Source of the DNA: Vreelandella subterranea | Lineage (GTDB): Bacteria; Pseudomonadota; Gammaproteobacteria; Pseudomonadales; Halomonadaceae | Direction: 5' to 3' | DNA length: 64,000 nucleotides | Assembly: GCF_900111305.1 (NCBI RefSeq) | Contig: NZ_FOGS01000007.1 | Span: 124,001-188,000, forward strand | Shown: piece after piece, positions 25,994 through 33,128 of the stretch | Layout: every line of letters begins with the position of its first letter | Position numbering within the stretch: the first letter of the stretch is position 1 | The notes under the pieces: generated by a model | The model's database searches: none | What the model was told of the DNA's origin: nothing | What the model saw: only the letters and a program-made list of their open reading frames with translations | Program-made: the position numbers and the translations under genes

Positions 25994-27799
25994 TCAGTGA
26001 ACGGCGGTATCGGATGGTTTGGGCTGCTGCAAAGAAAGGGCGGCCGCCGCGTTGCGAACCCAGATAGGTGTTGAGCCGAGCGCGAAGGTCTCGCCGCTCC
26101 AAGCAAGCAGCAGGGTGGTACCCATCACGCTGGCGATTGCTTCGGCGGCCGGGGGCGGTACGGCGTTGCCGATACGCTCCCGCCAGCCGCTGTCGCTCAA
26201 CCCTTCCAGCTCGAGGTGTTCCCATGGGTCGATGAGGCCTTGAAGCGCGGCGAGCTCTAGCGTGGTGAACGGGCGGTGCCAGGTGCCATCGAGAGAGCGG
26301 ATGACGGCCACCAGCTTTTCGTTGGGTTCGGGCAGGCGTGGGTCGGCTACTGACCAACTGCCGTTATCGTGCCCGGCGGAGGCCGACACGGCGCCGCAGG
26401 TGGCTGACCAGGGCACTACGCCGTAGTGGCTCGCTGTTAAGTAGTGGTCGCCTTTTTGCCGCTGCAGGTTGGGGCGTGGGTCTGCTATGCACTGGCCGCT
26501 GCCGTGGGCGCCCGTAATACACCGTGCGGAACTCTCCCAGGGCACAATCCGGTAGCAGTTGCTGTGCTTGGCTGGGCCAAGGTGGCGCGGATCCGCAACG
26601 CCAAACGCCCCTTGGCCGGTGGTGCTGCCGGAAATAACGGTACCGGAAGACTTCCCCCACTGAGTGATGCCGTATTTACCGTAAGTGGGGCCCTTGCGTC
26701 TTGGGTCTGCCACGGCAAACGCCCCTTGGCCAGGTGATTGCTGGCCGGTGATCGCGCCAGTGGGCCCATTCCAGCGGCGAACGCCGTAGGCTTGTCCATC
26801 GCGCCACTTGGCGGATTGCTCAAAGCGAGGATCCGCGATCGAGAAAGCGCCGTTGGTTGGTGTGCTACGTCCCGCCACGGTGCCGGTCGTCTCTCCCCAC
26901 TTATTAACGCCCAGGTAGCCGCTGCGATACTCAGGAACAATCAGGTAATCACGCAGCTGCCCATCTTCCACGGCCAGCTTATTGAGCGATCGCCAGTCGC
27001 TGCCCGCTTCCACGAACGCAAGACGTACCCATGTCTTCCACTGCAGGCGTGGGATGCGGTGCATGGCCCCGGCAAGTTCATCACCGGGCATGGGCATGTC
27101 GCCCAAGACGTCGCCCACGGCGCGAAGCGGGCGCTTCACCGGCTCATACAGGAAGGGCGGCACTTTCTCGGCATGCCTGGCTACCAGCAAAAATCGCTTG
27201 CGGGATTGCGCCAGGCCGCCCAGCTCGCCGCAGTCGTGCGTGGTTTCGGCAACGTGGTACCCGTAGTGCTGGAGCATGGCCACGATCTTGTCGAGTAGTG
27301 GGCGCCCGCGGTTTGCAATACGCGGCACGTTCTCGAAAATGATCAGTTCAGCGGGGTCATCCGCAAATGCTTCCAGTGCCAGCCACATGCCGCGCAACGT
27401 CAGCCGGTTGAGCGCCTGATATTTGGGCGTGGTGCTGCGTGTCTGGCTCAGCAGCCCTGAGAATCCCTTGCAAGGCGCGCTCAGGAACAGGATGTTCGGT
27501 GCCTCGCCGCCAGCGGCCGCTTGAATGTCAGCCGCGGTAGATTCCTGCCAGCCCGCCGGTGGCTCATGGCCATGAAAAGCGGTGAACTGGTCGCGGTCGA
27601 ACATATCGAGTACCGTACCGGGCGTGCCCGTCATGCGGCCAAAGTCGGCGATCGCGTGGGCGTCTACATCAACGCCACCCAGGCAGCGGAAGCGGGCTTC
27701 CATGTTGCCCACCCGGGCGTGGCCGCGGTTGAAGCCTTTCGCGCCGGCGCCCAGACCACAGAACAGATGGAAGTGCTTTACCTCTCGTTTATCAATCAT
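25994..27799 (-). CDS. C5 cytosine DNA methyltransferase with five ADPR repeats
   Basis: 601 residues. SAM loop HLFCGLGAGAKGFNRG, catalytic Cys110 in SAPCKGFSG, ENV motif FENVPRI (about 155-161), QSRKRFLLVA (about 198-207) and the final RIGNAVPPP (about 542-550). Where the target-recognition domain belongs (about 291-488) there are five units of roughly 30-40 residues ending VADPR or IADPR. It adds methyl groups to cytosine C5, so it could protect phage DNA from restriction; no cognate endonuclease is next to it. GGAAGGG lies before the ATG. Part of the leftward operon. Confidence 0.92.
   Translation of the reverse strand: MIDKREVKHFHLFCGLGAGAKGFNRGHARVGNMEARFRCLGGVDVDAHAIADFGRMTGTPGTVLDMFDRDQFTAFHGHEPPAGWQESTAADIQAAAGGEAPNILFLSAPCKGFSGLLSQTRSTTPKYQALNRLTLRGMWLALEAFADDPAELIIFENVPRIANRGRPLLDKIVAMLQHYGYHVAETTHDCGELGGLAQSRKRFLLVARHAEKVPPFLYEPVKRPLRAVGDVLGDMPMPGDELAGAMHRIPRLQWKTWVRLAFVEAGSDWRSLNKLAVEDGQLRDYLIVPEYRSGYLGVNKWGETTGTVAGRSTPTNGAFSIADPRFEQSAKWRDGQAYGVRRWNGPTGAITGQQSPGQGAFAVADPRRKGPTYGKYGITQWGKSSGTVISGSTTGQGAFGVADPRHLGPAKHSNCYRIVPWESSARCITGAHGSGQCIADPRPNLQRQKGDHYLTASHYGVVPWSATCGAVSASAGHDNGSWSVADPRLPEPNEKLVAVIRSLDGTWHRPFTTLELAALQGLIDPWEHLELEGLSDSGWRERIGNAVPPPAAEAIASVMGTTLLLAWSGETFALGSTPIWVRNAAAALSLQQPKPSDTAVH
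26336..26929 (-). repeat. Five degenerate internal repeats inside the cytosine methyltransferase
   Basis: Codons about 291-488 encode five related units with the pattern YGV-x-x-W followed by TG-x-(I/V)-x-G, then GAF-x-(V/I)-ADPR. ADPR falls at residues 322, 364, 402, 439 and 485. The units diverge in the middle, as a modular recognition surface would. Confidence 0.8.
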
Positions 27800-27880
27800 G
27801 CTATTTCCCTTCCTGTTTGGTCTGGCCGTCGCCCTTAGCTGGCGCTGGCTTAAATATCCGGTCGAACTGTTCCTGGTCGA

Positions 27881-28201
27881 TCACTGCTTGTATTCCTTCC
27901 AAACGGTTCGCGTGGCAGGCTTTTTGCCGCGAAGTACATGCACCTTCACCGGGTGGCGGATATGCAGCCCGCGTGCCCGCCCGCTGCGTTGCGCTATTTC
28001 AATGAACTGGTTGGCAAACTGGGGCGCATCGAATGAACTGCTGAGCGGAACGGCACGGTTGCCCTCCATGATCTTTTTGAAACGCTCCTGCACGCGTGCC
28101 TCGAACTCCTCCACGGACTCCAGTGGATGGGGGGGGGTAGAGGCGCGGGCCAGCTGCATGGCTTTACATTCGGTCATGCCGTATACGCGGAAGGTGCTCA
28201 T
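27881..28201 (-). CDS. Phage hypothetical protein
   Basis: 106 residues, basic. It begins MSTFRVYGMTECKAMQLARA, has a helical acidic middle (SVEEFEARVQERFKKIMEGN) and ends in a basic strand-rich part (HPVKVHVLRGKKPATRT). No family recognised. Its ATG overlaps the stop of the upstream gene by ATGA, so it is translated with the operon. It lies directly upstream of the methyltransferase. Confidence 0.55.
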   Translation of the reverse strand: MSTFRVYGMTECKAMQLARASTPPHPLESVEEFEARVQERFKKIMEGNRAVPLSSSFDAPQFANQFIEIAQRSGRARGLHIRHPVKVHVLRGKKPATRTVWKEYKQ

Positions 28202-28815
28202 GCGGCCTCCTGCTTTGCAGCGTCGTACTGCTGGATCGCCCAGACGATGGCGTAGCAGCAGATGAGGTAGTGATGATCAAAGTCGGTGCAGTCGCATTCC
28301 CAGAAATCGGTTAGGTCTAAGGCCTCGTTATCCCAGTCCAGAACCGCCTGCGCCGCTTCCTCTTTGAAATTACCGAACTCTAGAACCTCATGATTTAGCT
28401 TTGCGCGAACTCCGGCAACACGGGCTTCGTCGTCCTGAACTTCCGCCCAGTACTCAAACTCCCTCAAAATGTTTCGCTTGAAGGCCTCTTCGCACCACAC
28501 CTTGGCAAACTGAGATCCACCGCTACCGCCTGCCTTTAGCTTTCCAGCCCAATAGCTGGCGTTGATGTGGAGCCCTGGCTTTTCCGATCGGAAGAACTCG
28601 AACATGTCCGGCACGCGGCTGAACATGAAGTCGCCCATGTCGCCAGCGATGGCTAGGTACCCTGGCCAAGTGACGATGTTGAAGTGGTAGATAGATGAGC
28701 CCTTATGGCTAAAGCGCAGGTGGCGATACTTGCCGTTATCCTGCAGCACTTCCATGGAGTGGTTTGCTACGTTTTCCATGAACTCTTCTAGCGCTAAATC
28801 TGCATTAGTCGTCAT
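28198..28815 (-). CDS. Conserved phage hypothetical protein
   Basis: 205 residues. Recognisable conserved parts are YRHLRFSHKGSSIYHFNIVT and GYLAIAGDMGDFMFSRVPDM, then a helical end with FWECDCTDFDHHYLICCYAI. Similar proteins are frequent in temperate phages of gammaproteobacteria, with no assigned role. Three nearby ATGs exist; GAGG stands 8 bases before the one at 28815, so that is preferred over 28821 and 28839. Confidence 0.7.
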   Translation of the reverse strand: MTTNADLALEEFMENVANHSMEVLQDNGKYRHLRFSHKGSSIYHFNIVTWPGYLAIAGDMGDFMFSRVPDMFEFFRSEKPGLHINASYWAGKLKAGGSGGSQFAKVWCEEAFKRNILREFEYWAEVQDDEARVAGVRAKLNHEVLEFGNFKEEAAQAVLDWDNEALDLTDFWECDCTDFDHHYLICCYAIVWAIQQYDAAKQEAA

Positions 28816-28825
28816 CGTCATCACC

Positions 28826-29167
28826 TCAAAACTGAACAAGTTGGTTGGCGGGCGCCGTGTCCGGCATCGCGTAGCGAGATGACCAACTTGTAAGGAATTC
28901 TTGTGAGTTCAGCGCGGGCCCGGCTGGCCGCATACCTGGGCACTGCTCCTCGACGTTGATGCTCTCGTCCCAGTCGCGGTGGCCGGTGCGGTTTTCCAGC
29001 GGAACGCCGCGGGCTTCCTCGGCGGCATACACCGCCACGCCCTCGCAATACTGCGTGATGCTTTGCTCTTGCTCGGCGTTGGTGTCGTTGCCCGCCAGGG
29101 CGGCCATGGTTCCGATGATCGTGCCCAGGGCCACTGCCCAGAGGCCGTTTTTGGTTTGCTGTTTCAT
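28826..29167 (-). CDS. Small phage protein with N-terminal hydrophobic segment
   Basis: 113 residues. A Lys-bearing start and a hydrophobic run (GLWAVALGTIIGTMAALAG) look like an uncleaved anchor or a signal peptide; the rest is acidic with two Cys (QYCEGV and EQCPGM) that could pair in the periplasm. Function unknown. Its ATG overlaps the previous stop (ATGA). Confidence 0.55.
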   Translation of the reverse strand: MKQQTKNGLWAVALGTIIGTMAALAGNDTNAEQEQSITQYCEGVAVYAAEEARGVPLENRTGHRDWDESINVEEQCPGMRPAGPALNSQEFLTSWSSRYAMPDTAPANQLVQF

Positions 29168-29472
29168 GCCGCTTGCTCCTGGTCGGTGTTGGTTTCATCT
29201 GGGTGTGGATCGAGGCTGATGCGGCCCTCGACGTGCGCGCGCCACAGCACGTTGCGCAGGGCAATGCGGGCAGCGATCTCGGTGGGTAGCGCGCCGTTCA
29301 TGCGGACGATGATTCGCGTGCCTTCCTTGCCAACAAACGCGGGCAAGTAGCCGCCGCCAAGTACCGGCTCGGCAGAGATGACGGTGCTGTGCAGGGTGTA
29401 GCCGTCTCGCATGGCGAATAGCCGCCAGTGCTGGATGACAAAGCGGAGGCTGATGACGTGAGTCAGGCTCAT
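29164..29472 (-). CDS. Phage hypothetical protein
   Basis: 102 residues, probably cytosolic. Strand-rich N-terminal half (MSLTHVISLRFVIQHWRLFA) and a short helical second half (LPTEIAARIALRNVLWRAHV). No family recognised and no motif that suggests an activity. Overlaps both neighbours by 4 bases, so it belongs to the coupled leftward operon. Confidence 0.55.
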   Translation of the reverse strand: MSLTHVISLRFVIQHWRLFAMRDGYTLHSTVISAEPVLGGGYLPAFVGKEGTRIIVRMNGALPTEIAARIALRNVLWRAHVEGRISLDPHPDETNTDQEQAA

Positions 29473-29822
29473 GCGTCACCGCCTTGGCTGTCTTGCAGCA
29501 GCGACTCGAGGTGCTTGTACATCGCGCCCAGCTGTTCGCGGCAATATTCCCGACCTTCCTCGGCATCGGTCATGCCGCCCCAGCCAGGCACGGTGATCGC
29601 GCTCAAATTGCAGTTCATGGCCACCGCCTCGGGGTCGGTGTGTGTCTTGCCCGCTGGCATGGTGACGATGCGCCAGCCGAAGTAGTCACGCTCACCGCTC
29701 AGGGTGGTGTAGGTGTGATAGCGGCCGTGGAGGGCGACATCGAGCGCCAGCTCATGGATTGCGTGGATCATGAGGCGCATATCGCCCGGTAGTTGCTGGG
29801 AGGCGTTGGGTTGGATGCTCAT
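29469..29822 (-). CDS. Phage hypothetical protein
   Basis: 117 residues from the ATG at 29822, fixed by its ATGA overlap with the LuxR-type gene; the longer frame from 29978 is a shadow of that gene. Central part YHTYTTLSGERDYFGWRIVT with an acidic helical end (EGREYCREQLGAMYKHLESL). No family recognised. Confidence 0.55.
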   Translation of the reverse strand: MSIQPNASQQLPGDMRLMIHAIHELALDVALHGRYHTYTTLSGERDYFGWRIVTMPAGKTHTDPEAVAMNCNLSAITVPGWGGMTDAEEGREYCREQLGAMYKHLESLLQDSQGGDA

Positions 29823-30232
29823 GCGTAGAGGCTCCCGTTGTCGCGGCGGGCGAGGGTACGGCTGGCGCTTACTTGAGTACGGGTGCGCATCGGCGGGCGG
29901 TGGCGCATGGGCTCGACGTCGGGGTTGATGCCGCCGATGATCAGCGCCAGCAGGAACGGAGCTAGAAGGGCAAAGCAAGAGATTCGTTCTATCCAGCGCC
30001 GGTTCATGGCCTCTGCAACAGCGGCGGTACCGCGTGTCACGTTGAGCTTCTGATAGGCGCGTTCTAGGCAGTGCTTGACGGTGGTTGGCTGGCGCCCCAC
30101 TGCCTTGGCGATTTCCTTTTGAGTGCAGCCGTTAGCGAGGTGGAGCAGGTAAGTTGCTTCCATGCGCGTAAAGCCCAGTCCTCCACGCTCCGCGTTGATT
30201 GTTGCTTGCCAGTTGCCGTGTGTGATTTGCAT
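29819..30232 (-). CDS. LuxR-type HTH protein with a membrane helix, first gene of the leftward operon
   Basis: 137 residues. The HTH region is LGFTRMEATYLLHLANGCTQ followed by KEIAKAVGRQPTTVKHCLER, the GerE/LuxR pattern. A hydrophobic stretch follows at about residue 87 (CFALLAPFLLALIIGGI), then an Arg-rich tail, so the protein may be membrane-tethered. No receiver domain is present. It is read from the promoter at 30267-30295. Likely a regulator of early genes; target unknown. Confidence 0.75.
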   Translation of the reverse strand: MQITHGNWQATINAERGGLGFTRMEATYLLHLANGCTQKEIAKAVGRQPTTVKHCLERAYQKLNVTRGTAAVAEAMNRRWIERISCFALLAPFLLALIIGGINPDVEPMRHRPPMRTRTQVSASRTLARRDNGSLYA

Positions 30233-30266
30233 GGGTTTATCCCTTTGCCTGTATTCGATGATCTAA

Positions 30267-30295
30267 AATATAGGCAAACACATAATAAAGGTCAA
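30267..30295 (-). promoter_or_regulatory. Leftward early promoter (PL-like)
   Basis: On the minus strand TTGACC (30295-30290), a 17-bp spacer and TATATT (30272-30267) form a strong sigma-70 type promoter 35 bases before the LuxR-type gene. The -35 box abuts the operator-like ATAGGTATTCCTAT (30295-30308), and the -10 overlaps TATAGGCAAAC (30269-30279), both of which recur in the repressor/cro control region. Confidence 0.75.
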
Positions 30296-30308
30296 TAGGT
30301 ATTCCTAT
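30295..30308. promoter_or_regulatory. Candidate phage repressor operator, copy 1
   Basis: ATAGGTATTCCTAT, with ATAGG and CCTAT as inverted arms around TATT. The identical 14-mer occurs at 32480-32493 in the repressor-cro intergenic region. Sharing between PL-like and PR-like promoters is what a CI or Cro operator would show. Confidence 0.6.
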
Positions 30309-30325
30309 ATTTGTTGTTTAGGCAC

Positions 30326-30348
30326 AAAAAAACCGCCTCGGCTGGCGG
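30326..30348 (-). terminator. Rho-independent terminator
   Basis: Read leftward: stem CCGCC / GGCGG with a 6-base loop followed by eight-base T-rich run. It lies about 60 bases after the stop of the DUF1828-type gene and would end the repressor-side transcript before the PL-like promoter. Confidence 0.7.
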
Positions 30349-30408
30349 TGATTATTGATTTGGCAAGCAACAAAACCGCCTGAAACGGGAGGCAGTCTTC
30401 AGGAGGAA

Positions 30409-31191
30409 TTAGGCGGGTTGGGCTATCCGGTGCTTAAGTTTGCGCTGCAAGTCGGTCACGTTATCCAGGCTTTGCACCATGTCGTTAGCCGCGTTCATTA
30501 GGCGAGCACCGTCAGCCCTTGGTAGGGTGTAGAAATCGGAACAGACCACAAACGAATCGAAGTCATGGGAGTTCTGGATGAGGTGCTGCATCACAATGGT
30601 GGAGATGCGGGCGCGATCTGCTGTATTGACGCCAAACAGGTATAGCGGTCTTCCTGGTGTTTTAATATGAAAATCAATCGGGTATAAGCTAGCGTTTTCT
30701 ATATTAGGCACGATGTAGTCTTCTTCAATGTCATCGGCAGACACCACATCGAGCAATATGCTTTTAAGGTCTTCTTTGAACGTCGATTCAACCCTGGACT
30801 TCGACCATAGCCCTAAGTCTTCAATCCGAGAGGCGCTTTGGCCAATCTGAAACAAGCCGTTTAGTAGCCGATCGGCCTGAACTTCCGTGTATATCTCCCC
30901 ATCCTCTTCTCGAACCCCTGACTCTGTGAGGATTTGATCAAACAGCTTGCCACGTGGTCCTGTGAGCAGCGTATTGGTGTCGTTATCGTAGCTCAGTCGC
31001 ATCAGCGTACTGCCCATATCGGAGAGCCGCCACCCGCCTTCTGCACGCTTTAAGTAGATCGTGTGATGGTCTCCATCGCGGCCGGTTAGAGGCAGAGAGA
31101 CCCGGATGAAGTCGTTTTTTTCAGACACGCGAACATCCGCGCAAAACGCGGTGCACAAGTGCTGTTTTAAAGACTCCACATTGATGGTCAT
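30409..31191 (-). CDS. DUF1828-type protein (probably DUF1828 plus DUF1829)
   Basis: 260 residues. The N-terminal half (about 5-100) shows the DUF1828 pattern: FIRVSLPLTGRDGDHHTIYL followed by EGGWRLSDMGSTLMRLSYD. The C-terminal half (about 140-255) is an alpha/beta domain with YPIDFHIKTPGRPLYLFGVN and FVVCSDFYTLPRADGARLMN, as expected for DUF1829. Function is unknown. It overlaps the upstream His/Cys-rich gene by ATGA and sits between the PL-like promoter and the repressor, a location where phages often carry lysogeny-expressed exclusion or toxin-antitoxin genes. Confidence 0.7.
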   Translation of the reverse strand: MTINVESLKQHLCTAFCADVRVSEKNDFIRVSLPLTGRDGDHHTIYLKRAEGGWRLSDMGSTLMRLSYDNDTNTLLTGPRGKLFDQILTESGVREEDGEIYTEVQADRLLNGLFQIGQSASRIEDLGLWSKSRVESTFKEDLKSILLDVVSADDIEEDYIVPNIENASLYPIDFHIKTPGRPLYLFGVNTADRARISTIVMQHLIQNSHDFDSFVVCSDFYTLPRADGARLMNAANDMVQSLDNVTDLQRKLKHRIAQPA

Positions 31192-31697
31192 GTTTGCGGC
31201 GAACCTCCAAAAAGGTCGTTGTGTACATCGCTTAGTGGGTTGCTATCTGGGAATATGATTGAGCAGTCGTGGCAAAGTGCCTCGATAGCGCCCTCCAGCG
31301 ACGTGTAGCGGTCCGTTGTTTCAGCGTAATGCTCAGGTTTCCTGCCCGCTTGAATGTAGCGGTGTGTGGCACGATGAATATGGCAGCGCTCGTGAATAAT
31401 ATCGCTGCTCTCAAGGGGGTTGGAATGCGTGTGATCACTTCCATTATAGCGGCAAAGCGTTAAGTTGTGTTCCTTGCCTTTTGGGTGAATAAACCGCAGC
31501 CCGCATGAAAAGGCGTCCTCTATCCGCATGTTCTGGCGAATGTACATCTCAAAGTGCTTACCGCAAGCTGACACGAGCTTGTAATTTCGCTGTCGGGACC
31601 CTTTCTGCTCTTTCCAGTGCGCCCTGGGATTTTGCACCCGCTTTTCGACACTCAACAGCGTGGAAATTTCCTCGTCTGTGAATACCGTATCATCCAT
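31188..31697 (-). CDS. His/Cys-rich partner of the DUF1828-type protein
   Basis: 169 residues, not recognised with confidence. It has many possible metal ligands: CGKHFEMYIRQN, HERCHIHRATHRYIQAGRKP and CHDC near the end, giving a putative zinc site. The N-terminus is acidic and helical (TDEEISTLLSVEKRV). GGAGAG precedes the ATG. It is transcribed leftward just after the repressor gene, probably in the lysogen, and is coupled to the DUF1828-type gene. Confidence 0.6.
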   Translation of the reverse strand: MDDTVFTDEEISTLLSVEKRVQNPRAHWKEQKGSRQRNYKLVSACGKHFEMYIRQNMRIEDAFSCGLRFIHPKGKEHNLTLCRYNGSDHTHSNPLESSDIIHERCHIHRATHRYIQAGRKPEHYAETTDRYTSLEGAIEALCHDCSIIFPDSNPLSDVHNDLFGGSPQT

Positions 31698-31730
31698 GGG
31701 TCTCTCCTAGCGTTGGCGTTATTTATTTTT

Positions 31731-32420
31731 TTAGTGCATGGCCCCGCCGCGCCATACGACTTTACCAATGATGGGTACCTGGCAGACGGAAGCCGAATCG
31801 ATCAGTTCATCCCGATAAAGCGCTTTGTTGGGATTGTCGCTGCTTAAGACCCATTCGCCAGTCACATGCTGAATAAGCCGCTTGATGCTGATGCTGTCGT
31901 CTGGCCGCCGGATAGCGAAGACCTTGCCATTGACTGGCGAGGTAGCCCCATGGTCGATCAGCACGACATCCCCGCTGACAATGTAGGGCTCCATGCTGTC
32001 GCCATCGGCATAAATAACGCTCAATCGTTCAGGCTTTGCCCCAATCTTGGCGAGCCATTCTCGCTTAAAGGCCAGGTCGCCTTTTACCTCAACGTGATCG
32101 TTCAGGTAACCATTGCCGTTTTCACCCCGGGCGCTGAGTTGAGGGATAAGCGCATAGTCATCAGTCGAGGGTGGTGTCTCAGTGGCGTAAGAAGCACCCC
32201 CATCCTTAACACCTGGAACCATCTCGCCTTTTCCAGTGGCAAGCCATAACGCGCTTACGCCCAGTTCATGCGCAATCTGAGTCGAAAAGGATGTCGACTT
32301 TGATTTGCCGCGCTCCAAATCGGAAATGCTGGTCTGCTGCACGCCAATTCGTGTGGCGAGTTCTGCTTGGTTAAGGCCAGCGTGCTTCCTGGCTGCTTTG
32401 AGGCGGTCTTTGAATTCCAT
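31731..32420 (-). CDS. CI-type phage repressor (XRE HTH plus S24 peptidase domain)
   Basis: 229 residues. HTH_XRE at about 3-58 (LKAARKHAGLNQAELATRIG, VQQTSISDLERGKS), a linker, then a LexA/S24 domain with the Ser of ADGDSMEPYIVSGD and the Lys of VFAIRRPDDSISIKRLI; self-cleavage after RecA activation would induce the prophage. The likely cleavage site lies near LSARGENGNG. No ribosome site is seen, and the promoter places +1 at or one base before the ATG at 32420, so the mRNA is probably leaderless, as for lambda cI from PRM. An ATG at 32426 would fall outside that transcript. Confidence 0.92.
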   Translation of the reverse strand: MEFKDRLKAARKHAGLNQAELATRIGVQQTSISDLERGKSKSTSFSTQIAHELGVSALWLATGKGEMVPGVKDGGASYATETPPSTDDYALIPQLSARGENGNGYLNDHVEVKGDLAFKREWLAKIGAKPERLSVIYADGDSMEPYIVSGDVVLIDHGATSPVNGKVFAIRRPDDSISIKRLIQHVTGEWVLSSDNPNKALYRDELIDSASVCQVPIIGKVVWRGGAMH

Positions 32421-32427
32421 AAGCATT

Positions 32428-32456
32428 TTTATATAGGTGCGCCCATATACTTGCAA
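32428..32456 (-). promoter_or_regulatory. Repressor promoter, leaderless type
   Basis: Minus strand: TTGCAA (32456-32451), 17-bp spacer, TATAAA (32433-32428). The predicted transcription start falls at about 32421, one base before the repressor ATG. The spacer contains ATAGG-TGCG-CCCAT, a degenerate copy of the operator repeat. The -35 hexamer is shared with the rightward promoter. Confidence 0.65.
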
Positions 32457-32479
32457 ACGGGTTTGCCTATACCTAATAT
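32451..32479 (+). promoter_or_regulatory. Rightward early promoter (PR-like)
   Basis: Plus strand: TTGCAA (32451-32456), 17-bp spacer, TAATAT (32474-32479), about 30 bases before the cro-type ATG. The spacer holds GTTTGCCTATA (32461-32471), which reappears inverted over the PL-like -10 box. Confidence 0.6.
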
Positions 32480-32493
32480 ATAGGTATTCCTAT
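32480..32493. promoter_or_regulatory. Candidate phage repressor operator, copy 2
   Basis: ATAGGTATTCCTAT, identical to the copy beside the PL-like promoter. It lies at the start region of the rightward transcript, just before the cro-type ribosome site GGAG, so bound protein would block rightward transcription. Confidence 0.6.
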
Positions 32494-32509
32494 TTTGGAG
32501 CGCCCAAAG

Positions 32510-32746
32510 ATGAGCCAAACCTCTACCTTCCAAAGCTTGGTGGGTTACTTCGGTACGCAGATAAAAACAGCTGAGCTGCTGAAGGTTGATCAAGCAACCG
32601 TTTCAGGGTGGGTGCGTGGCAAGCACGGCATGTCTCCTGCGGTTGCGCTGCGTGCCCAAAAGCTGACCGGTGGGGCGTTTACCGCCGCGCAGCTTTGCCC
32701 GTCTGTGTTTACCGAGCCACCGCTAGATGAGGTGGCCTCTCAATGA
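32510..32746 (+). CDS. Cro/YdaS-type DNA-binding protein
   Basis: 78 residues from the ATG at 32510 (GGAG 9 bases upstream; a TTG at 32495 is less likely). The HTH reads LVGYFGTQIKTAELLKVDQA then TVSGWVRGKHGMSPAVALRA, the YdaS/Cro superfamily pattern. As the first rightward gene opposite the repressor it should act as Cro, lowering repressor and early transcription. Its stop overlaps the following small ORF (ATGA). Confidence 0.85.
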   Translation: MSQTSTFQSLVGYFGTQIKTAELLKVDQATVSGWVRGKHGMSPAVALRAQKLTGGAFTAAQLCPSVFTEPPLDEVASQ

Positions 32747-32829
32747 TTCAAGTCTATGCAAATCAGCCGTCTAAAACATCGGCCGCGATGGGCCTGTTCG
32801 GGCGTACAGTGTTTTGGGGGTGGTTATGA
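32743..32829 (+). CDS. 28-residue ORF coupled on both sides
   Basis: MIQVYANQPSKTSAAMGLFG then eight more residues ending in WGWL. The ATG overlaps the cro stop (ATGA) and its own TGA overlaps the next ATG (ATGA), an arrangement unlikely by chance. It may be a tiny functional peptide or a coupling device that carries ribosomes to the next gene. Confidence 0.45.
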   Translation: MIQVYANQPSKTSAAMGLFGRTVFWGWL

Positions 32830-33125
32830 GCAAGCTACTACGCCGCATTGCCATCGTGATTCGACTCACTCGCGCTGGCCGTGGTGCAGAGCTGGATCGT
32901 GTAGTCGCCAGAATGGAGCAGGGGGGGCATTTTGAAGGCGCTGTTGGTGAAATGCTTTTTGCATTAATGCCCTGCCGCAAGAATGGCTGGCTCGAGCGTT
33001 CCTTGCGGGGAGGCGATAACCGCCTTACCAGCGAAGAGCTTCAAAGCATCGGCCGTGGTTGGGCGCATCGTGTGCAGCGTTATGTCAAAGCGACGCGCCA
33101 CCGTTCCAGCAGCGGGGGTGAGTAA
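32826..33125 (+). CDS. Basic phage protein in the CII position
   Basis: 99 residues, strongly basic. MSKLLRRIAIVIRLTRAGRG then AELDRVVARMEQGGHFEGAV and an end with GRGWAHRVQRYVKATRHRS. The second gene after cro is where lambdoid phages have cII, but no CII-like HTH is evident, so I give no function. The start is set by the ATGA overlap with the 28-residue ORF. Confidence 0.6.
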   Translation: MSKLLRRIAIVIRLTRAGRGAELDRVVARMEQGGHFEGAVGEMLFALMPCRKNGWLERSLRGGDNRLTSEELQSIGRGWAHRVQRYVKATRHRSSSGGE

Positions 33126-33128
33126 ATG

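Noticed and set aside
26444..27342. Several plus-strand frames opposite the methyltransferase
   Set aside because: They are shadows of a GC-rich gene, without ribosome sites or protein-like composition.
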